Shown here one piece after another: positions 18,064-23,851 of a DNA stretch of 23,851 bases; positions within the stretch are counted from its first letter, which is position 1; each line of letters opens with the position of its first letter. Source of the DNA: Bremia lactucae (Eukaryota; Oomycota; Peronosporomycetes; Peronosporales; Peronosporaceae); NCBI RefSeq assembly GCF_004359215.1, contig NW_027152092.1:1-23851 (forward strand), read 5' to 3'. Both the position numbers and the translations under genes were made by a program. Below the pieces are notes generated by a model. That model made no database searches. It was not told the origin of the DNA and worked only from the letters and a program-made list of their open reading frames with translations.

Positions 18064-18544
18064 AGAGGTCCCGGCGCCATTCCGATAACGTTGTAAACAT
18101 TGTCGACTGCTGCGGGTCCATTTTAAGAAAGTGATCGGAAGAACGTAGGGTAGTTATGTTTTGAATATTTTATATAGTTATTTAAATTGAATTTTATTGC
18201 CAGGTCGTTATTAAAATTAAGAAAGAATGCCAGTTGGTATACAATTTAACTAAGTAAAATTTTAGGGAAGTATGATCCTTTGGCTGATGTATATTTGGTA
18301 AGGCTGTAAAGATCGAGTGCGGCAACCGATTCTAGTTTACATTTGGATAAAGGTCTACGTGGCTCGGAGCCTACCGCCATAATAGCCATAGAAGGATATC
18401 AATATTAAAAATAATGACGACAAGAAACAGTTTCTTATTGCTCTACATTGTTTAGTAAGTATACTTAGTTACGACGTAGAGCTAGCTAAGTAAAATAAAC
18501 AGGTGTTCCTTGTGCTGCACACTATCTCCGTTCCAGCGCGAGAT
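18064..18544. repeat. Right copy of the host duplication (orphan VTT 5' region)
   Basis: Directly repeats 11706-12176: it begins at the equivalent of codon 8 of the VTT gene, right after the 3' LTR, and ends GCGCGAGAT at 18544. In this copy the start codon position reads TTA in place of ATG, so no protein can start. The VTT promoter region is present in the same orientation (minus), pointing into Gypsy III. Divergence from the left copy looks similar to that between the two LTRs. Confidence 0.85.
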
Positions 18545-18744
18545 TCATTTGCGACGTTTGAGGTAATTCCCCCCGATTAAAATACACTTATTATGAGTAC
18601 TGCGTAAGATGCATGGTAAGTTGTTCCTGAGCGAATCCGTCACATGTTTACGCAGGGCATCCCAGTGAAAAGCGCTCAGTTAGAGGCATGTCGATGAGAA
18701 TGCTCTTGATTAAAGCCTACACTAAGATCAACGTGCCGGCTCAG
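18545..18744. other. Unassigned 200-bp segment
   Basis: Lies between the host duplication and the right inverted-repeat arm. A short plus-strand frame with MRMLLIKAYTKINVPAQ (from 18689) runs into the arm and ends at about 18804. It is not recognised. By position, the start of this segment is the original sequence upstream of the VTT region. Confidence 0.4.
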
Positions 18745-20161
18745 GCTGATTTACTGATGCCTGAATTGAATCCTATCATCGGTTTAATTAAATTCGTCGG
18801 ATAGGAAGATCAATGAAAATCTTCGCATCTGGTTCGCGAGGCGAAAATGACCAAATCGACCACCCTTACAATGAAGCTTCAATTTTAGCCCACGCAATCT
18901 TCATTTTAGAGGTCGAGCAAAATCTCGAGCATACACTCGCTGCAGCATATTTTTATAGCGGAACATCGTAGGAAGATGCAGGTATCATGTAGGCCTTCGC
19001 TGTCTACTGATAGTCGTTCACACTATCGCTACATTTAGGTAAGCGTCAGCTGTTGGCGTATGCATAAAAATTTACGCTCGCTCATACCAAGCTTGCTCCT
19101 GATCTGGTAATCGACAATATCAAAGCCGAGTCTAAGAATGTGCCCGGCTTGGTCCCGCTATTTCGAGTACAGCTAATTATACATGCGGAGGCTGCCTATT
19201 TGGCGTTGCTAAAAGAGAACGCGCACCGAAAGGCCTTATGCCATTAGTATATTGGCCGCCTATGTCATAACAATTTAAAAAACGTGCCTAGAGTGTAACG
19301 GGCTAAAGTTGCCCGAATGTAACACAGTTCCCGTTAAGTACACTTGGTGTACTTAAGGGGATGGTCAATTACTAAATTATAGTAACTAGACCCAGCACTC
19401 GGGTGTGGTGCACATTTGTGACCAACCCTTGTGTATGTGATGCACATCGGTGCATTCACATTACGAGGGATGACGCCTAGCGTCATCCGTTACGCGAGGT
19501 ATCTAGAAAGATACGCTCGCAATACATATTGTTATCTATAGAGATGACATTTCGATTGGTAAAAATAGGTACTTGTATTTAATATGATTAAAAATATAAA
19601 CCAGTCTGAAAACTACATCCTGCTTGGTAAGTGCGCACGAGGAGCCGGATTACCGCTCCCGTGACGACAGTTAACCGGAGTACTTAGTGCGTTGGGTGAG
19701 GTCGCTTGCGCGCCCACACAACTACCTCACTGCGCGCAAGAGAAGCTGGTTAAACCGCTTCCTCGCTGTGCTAGGGTGTGTGTCTAAGTAGAGCGTGGCC
19801 GCATTACGACGTGCCCGCCTACATATAGAGCTCAGCAATGTGTCCAACAAATGGTGCTGGTCGAATGTAAGGCTCCGTATCGCTTGGAGGTCGAAACCTC
19901 AATACCGAACAAAATGGTGTTAATGTTAGACATAAGGAATACCAACAAATGTTGACGTTGCATTTCATGCGCAATCAGGGACGCGGTTGTGCCTGTCTAC
20001 GCGCGCTCGCCCAAATGGACGTGTTTTTGACTGCCTCTGTAATGAGGCACACATTGGTTGGAAAGCCGTTGTTGTGGTACATTTACTATGTGGGTAAAAT
20101 ACCCTTTATTTTACTTTAAAATAGTTGATTATCAAAATCCCATTGTATTATGGGTAACAAA
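18745..20161 (+). repeat. Right inverted-repeat arm: upstream flank of Gypsy I-R
   Basis: Matches 4304-3371 in inverse orientation, including the unrecognised ORF segment (19062-19251, here frameshifted). It is interrupted by the solo LTR at 19294-19823. Confidence 0.75.
19294..19823 (+). repeat. Solo LTR (530 bp) of the Gypsy II-type family
   Basis: Starts TGTAACGGGC and ends CGCCTACA. It is related to the LTR at 6511-6905 and to the tail of the chimeric LTR. The flanks TAGAG (19289-19293) and TATAG (19824-19828) form a 4-of-5 target-site duplication. The left arm retains the uninterrupted site (TATAA on the minus strand, 3755-3751). No internal element sequence is present, as expected after LTR-LTR recombination. 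Confidence 0.9.
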
Positions 20162-20499
20162 TGTGGTCGCCGCCAGATCTTTATCTGGCGACCAAAATTT
20201 ATCTTAAAATTAGGTACGGTAAGGTCTAAAGATTTAATTAATTAAAAAAGTTGAGTTCCCCTTTTGTTCTTAAAGCGTCTAGTGTCTTTTTAAGGCTTGC
20301 GCATTGATCTGTGACAGATAGAAGCCTTTCTGAGATACATTGGTTCTACGAACCCCTGAACCCTTGAACTAGGATTCATTAAGCTCTAATAGCTTGTACG
20401 AATTCCTAAGTTGTTAAACCCAATAGTTCTATTGAACGAAGAGGCTCTCTGAGGCTAAAATTCTTTCTCTGACTTAAGGGACGAGGTAGCTCCGCTACA
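20162..20499 (+). repeat. 5' LTR of Gypsy copy I-R
   Basis: 338 bp, starting TGTGGTCGCC and ending GCTCCGCTACA. A hairpin-forming sequence near the start (GCCAGATC...ATCTGGCGACC) corresponds to the perfect palindrome of the left copy. It is longer than the left LTR because it has not suffered the 177-bp deletion. Confidence 0.7.
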
Positions 20500-20559
20500 C
20501 TCGGTAGCACTCGTAGTCAATCTACGCCTGAGTCTTTACAAAACTAATCCATCACGAAA

Positions 20560-21500
20560 ATGGAAGAGGTTCCAGAGTTGTCAGAAGCGCAACGCGCCGC
20601 TTATGACAAGCCTAAAACCTTATTCGAGCTTGAACGCGTGGAATTTATTATTTCCCAGGAACCAGAGGTCCTAAATGCAAGGCTTGAAGCCTTCATGCGG
20701 AACGAAACCTCCCTGGTCGGTCAGGTAGGACCACTTTGCGGCTTCTATGCCAACTCGGTATATCTCTGTACCTGACTCAGAGCCGAGGGCTCGCCCTCTA
20801 AATGTAAATGTGAAGACATTTGAGGGAAAAGAGGGAGAAAATCTCCCTTTTTGGATTGAGCAGATGGAAATGTCCATTGATTCCGCCTTGTTCTTAACAG
20901 AACGGCAAAAGGTGGCTATGGTTATTTCCAAACTTGGAGGTAGAGCGGGCACTATCGTGCAGCACGTCCATAAATGACGCTTTTCCCTCATGGGATTCGC
21001 TGAAACAGCAAATGACCAGCATGTTTGCACCGCCTGATCAGGCTTTTCGCATGCGAGCACGGCTCCTAGCGACTCGACAGGGTAAAAGAACCCTAGGAGA
21101 CTTTGTCCAGGAGTTGAGATTTCTCATTGCATCTACGCATCAAGACCCGGTGCAAGAAGCAATTGTAGGAACCATCTTTATGGGGGGTCTCAATGAAGGC
21201 GCGTTGCCCGGACGGAATTAATCCGATCTCATCCTGCTACTTATGAAGAGGCAGTTGCCATAGCGCTACGCACCGAGTTCGACTTTAAGTCTGCTCGCGT
21301 TAGCACGCCTATTTACCAAACAAGCTCTTCGAGCACATGGGTACCATCTAATAGACCGGAACCCATGGATCTAAGCCTTGTTGAGGAAGGAGAAGAGGCA
21401 CTTCAAGCTGTGGAACAGCATGAAATCATTAGATGTTTTATGTGCGGAAGCAAGAAAAATTTACGTCTGGCCTGTCCCCAACTAAATACTCGTTAAGCTC
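20560..21500 (+). pseudogene. gag of Gypsy I-R, frameshifted
   Basis: ATG at 20560 opens 71 codons. The next gag segment is in the frame 20747-20977 ([20 protein letters not shown], capsid N-terminal), then 20934-21221 (FPSWDSLKQQMTSMFAPP and RTLGDFVQELRFLI), then a further frame to a zinc knuckle at 21434-21475. In that knuckle the His ligand is replaced by Asn (C-x2-C-x4-N-x4-C). Gag would form particles and bind RNA. At least three frame changes make it a pseudogene. Confidence 0.85.
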
Positions 21501-21718
21501 GAACGAGCACCAATTCCGACATATACCAGAAATCTGGTACGGTGCGAAAAACGTCGGTACCCAGTAACCGGGGAAGACCTAGGCTCTATTAAAACTCTCG
21601 GAGGTGAGAGTAGACATGACCTAACCCCAATTAGCTCTTTGCGTAATGGCACGGGACGTGAGTACAAGCCTGGCTTGTTAGTCGCTCAAGCGACTGTGAA
21701 TGGACTTTGATAAGCCAT

Positions 21719-22018
21719 GGTCAGTTTTAATTTGCTCAGGAGCGTCTTGCAATTATGCTCGACGTCTTTGATTGTAAGAAGTCAACAATACGTTTAGGAC
21801 TTAAAGCGCATGAAAGTAATTCAATCACTGTTCGCGTAGCGACTGGGGCTCGTGTCACTCTTCCTAGAGTTCCTTTGAACTTACGCATAAAGTTTCTTGG
21901 CTTTGACAGTATGCAACGTGGTCTCGTCCTTGATTGGATTCGAGATATGATCTCATCCTTGGTATGGCCTGGCTTGAACGCCAAGAGCCATGGATCGATT
22001 GAAGGTCTAAAACCTTAA
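21719..22018 (+). pseudogene. Retropepsin-like region of Gypsy I-R, catalytic Asp lost
   Basis: The active-site segment at 21733-21747 reads CSGAS, where the left copy has DSGAS. The following frame (21755-22018) has RVATGARVTLPRVPLNLRIK and LGFDSMQRGLVLD, typical of the protease domain of these Gypsy elements. The protease would process Gag-Pol. Inactive by loss of the aspartate and by frame changes. Confidence 0.75.
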
Positions 22019-22800
22019 GCGTCACACGCAATGTTCCTAGCAAAGTTTCGAAGAGTAATGAGCCCACCTTTGCTAGGCAACAAGAAACGCTATTGGTGCG
22101 AATGACTGACTAAATCTGTCAGTGGGTTAGACATTGGAATGTCTAAGTTAATAAACCCAATGTTGAAAACATTAAGTTTGAGCCCGCAACAGAATTAAGT
22201 GGAACGGCACGTATTCCGTCGAGTGACACTCGTTGTAAAAACGCCTCAATGAATGCTGAAAGCTGTTGGCCTTAGACCGAGTCATCAAGGGTGTAATATC
22301 CCTGAGAAACGTGGAGTGGCAAGTCTAAGTCCACCGAGTTTGTTCGGCCGAGGTGGCACCATACTGAGTGTCAGCAGTGACACTATTGGCGGTTCGCTAG
22401 GGCATTTCGTGTCAAACTCTTCTAATGCACGTGAAGTGACATGTGGACAAGGAAGCTGAGTTTTCTAACTCCTTGTCGGATGTCGAAGTAGACACCAGCT
22501 CTGGTATAGATCTTATACAGGCTGAAAATTTGAAGACGTGAATGTGCCGGCCTCTAAGAGGCGTATTGTCTCTACTCCAAGGCAGGCGAGATGCAAAGTA
22601 TCTATACCCTCACAAAGTGATACGAGTAAGGAATAGAATATGCTTGTAAATGGTGTAACCGGTAAAATCGAGGGCGAATTGAGCCTTGCGGCAATCCCTT
22701 CGTAACATGCTCTTCTGGAGAAAGACAAAATGTCTAGTGATGAGTGCGGTCGAGCCTTAAAGGCTGGCGGCTTCTTGAGACGGTGGTCAGTCGACCAACG
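22019..22800 (+). pseudogene. Protease-RT linker of Gypsy I-R
   Basis: Collinear with 1869-1062 of the left copy. A short plus-strand frame (22253-22459) with FGRGGTILSVSSDTIGGSLGHF parallels the 1533-1321 frame of the left copy. No catalytic motif. Confidence 0.6.
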
Positions 22801-23605
22801 ATTAAGTTAAACTCATCGTCACTTCTGGACGAAGTTGTCCTGGATGACACAGAAGCTGCACTTAGTGCGCGGAGTGGATCATCAATCCTTAAAGATCCGC
22901 AGATCCATTTTATTCCTTGATTAAGAATTTTAAGATGTGATCTGTCAAATATACCATCTGTTTACCCCCGGATAGAGGTGTCCGTCATGAAATTGACTTA
23001 ATCCCTGGAAACAAATACTCTGTCACACGACAGTGGCCTTTACCAAGGAAACAGTGTGACAACATTGACAATTTTTCCGAGCTAGGCACGAGGCTGGAAT
23101 GGTACGACAAAGCAAATCTCCCCGTTCGACACCGACATTTTGAGTCAGAAAGCCAAATGGCAAATGGCACATTGTACTGCTTATAATAAGCTTTTCTTAT
23201 GCTGTCACTATACCTGCACAAACCCCCATTCCTAGAAAGGATGTTCTCCAGAACATTGTGGTGGGATGTACAATGTACAGTGCACTTGACGTAGTCGATG
23301 GTTATTACCAACTGCTCATGCGAGCTAGCGATATTTCGCTTACAGCGCAACTCAGGCAGTATGCCATGGGAGTGGTTGGTTATGCAACAAGGGATTTCCA
23401 ACGCCCCGGCGACATTTAATCGTCTAGTGACGCAACTGTTCCGCCCTCATTGAGGTTATGCACAGACTTATTTTGATGAATTTTTTGTCCATAGTCGTGC
23501 GGGGCAGGGTCGGTAGGATGTGAAAAATTATATAGACCATTTCGAGTAGTGCTCGAGTGTATGCGCACAGATAAATTGTATGCTAATGCATCTAAATGCA
23601 TTTTT
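22801..23605 (+). pseudogene. Reverse transcriptase of Gypsy I-R, broken and truncated
   Basis: Plus-strand segments include ALDVVDGYYQLLMRASDI (first catalytic Asp, about 23281-23334) and, in another frame, AQTYFDEFFVHS (about 23461-23496), where the YFDD box has become YFDE. A stop lies just before that segment. The homology to the left copy ends at 23605. A 138-codon minus-strand frame (23401-22985) over this region is a shadow. Confidence 0.82.
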
Positions 23606-23851
23606 GGTCACACGGCCAGGACGTCGGAGGAGCTCGCTGCTCGCGATATTCTTCATGAGCAATACCTTACGCCAAAGGAAATGACGCGAAGAATCTAACG
23701 CATTTGCGTGATCAGGCCCGTGGGGCTTCGGTGACTTCAATGAGGGAAATTCCGATCGTTTGTTTCGAAACGAATCTAAAAGCGAAAGCGACGCTTCGTT
23801 CGAGAACTAGGTCCATCGGGTTCGCCGCCTCCGCAATATTTGATATATTAG
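23606..23851. other. Unassigned sequence after the truncated RT
   Basis: No homology to the left arm and no recognised coding motif. It is either unrelated sequence at the breakpoint of copy I-R or another transposon fragment. Confidence 0.4.

Larger units (their letters stand above)
20162..23605 (+). mobile_element. Gypsy copy I-R, degenerate and 3'-truncated
   Basis: Plus-strand counterpart of copy I-L: LTR, PBS, gag, protease, linker and RT, ending abruptly inside RT at 23605, just after the palm-connection segment (left-arm equivalent 266). It retains gag and LTR sequence that copy I-L has deleted, and the RT stretch around the first catalytic Asp, but it has its own frameshifts and active-site changes. 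Confidence 0.85.

Noticed and set aside
22985..23401. 138-codon minus-strand ORF
   Set aside because: Shadow of the plus-strand RT segments of copy I-R.

Overview
The window looks like a transposon-rich stretch of an oomycete nuclear genome, probably a Peronosporales species (Phytophthora or downy-mildew type). The basis is the style of the Ty3/Gypsy gag-pol remnants, the compact intronless genes, a stretch resembling eukaryotic 18S rRNA, and a candidate oomycete Inr (GCTCATT) upstream of one gene. The genus cannot be settled by eye.

Three host genes, all on the minus strand, form an island at about 7.3-11.7 kb. Two are tandem paralogues with predicted mitochondrial leaders. The larger (7277-8374) has an HPD-containing DUF4460/TCAIM-like domain. 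The smaller (8737-9357) has the same leader and C-terminal domain but lacks the middle. The third (10972-11730) is a TMEM41/VTT-domain membrane protein, probably of the ER. The ATG at 11730 is preferred over an upstream in-frame TTG.

Degenerate LTR retrotransposons surround the island. Left (minus strand): Gypsy copy I-L (1-3370) with conserved upstream flank (3371-4304); an odd 341-bp LTR (4305-4645) that contains about 137 bp of 18S rRNA sequence; and Gypsy II (4782 to about 6905), whose gag is joined almost directly to a truncated integrase. Right (plus strand): Gypsy III (12177-18063), structurally complete (LTR-PBS-gag-PR-RT-RH-IN-PPT-LTR) but broken by stops and frameshifts; then a second copy of the upstream region of the VTT gene (18064-18544); then copy I-R (18745-23605), homologous to the left arm in inverted orientation and carrying a 530-bp solo LTR that the left arm lacks. 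All elements point away from the gene island.

The most informative observations are: (1) Gypsy III is bracketed, exactly at its LTR ends, by about 470 bp of duplicated host DNA that contains the VTT 5' region; (2) an LTR with terminal TG/CA and near-matching 5-bp flanks contains antisense 18S rRNA; (3) a solo LTR has its empty site preserved in the opposite arm; (4) tandem paralogues differ by loss of the central J-like domain; (5) 19-bp minisatellites lie in the Gypsy III leader. No CRISPR array or complete tRNA gene was seen. I did not find a clearly new multi-gene biological system.
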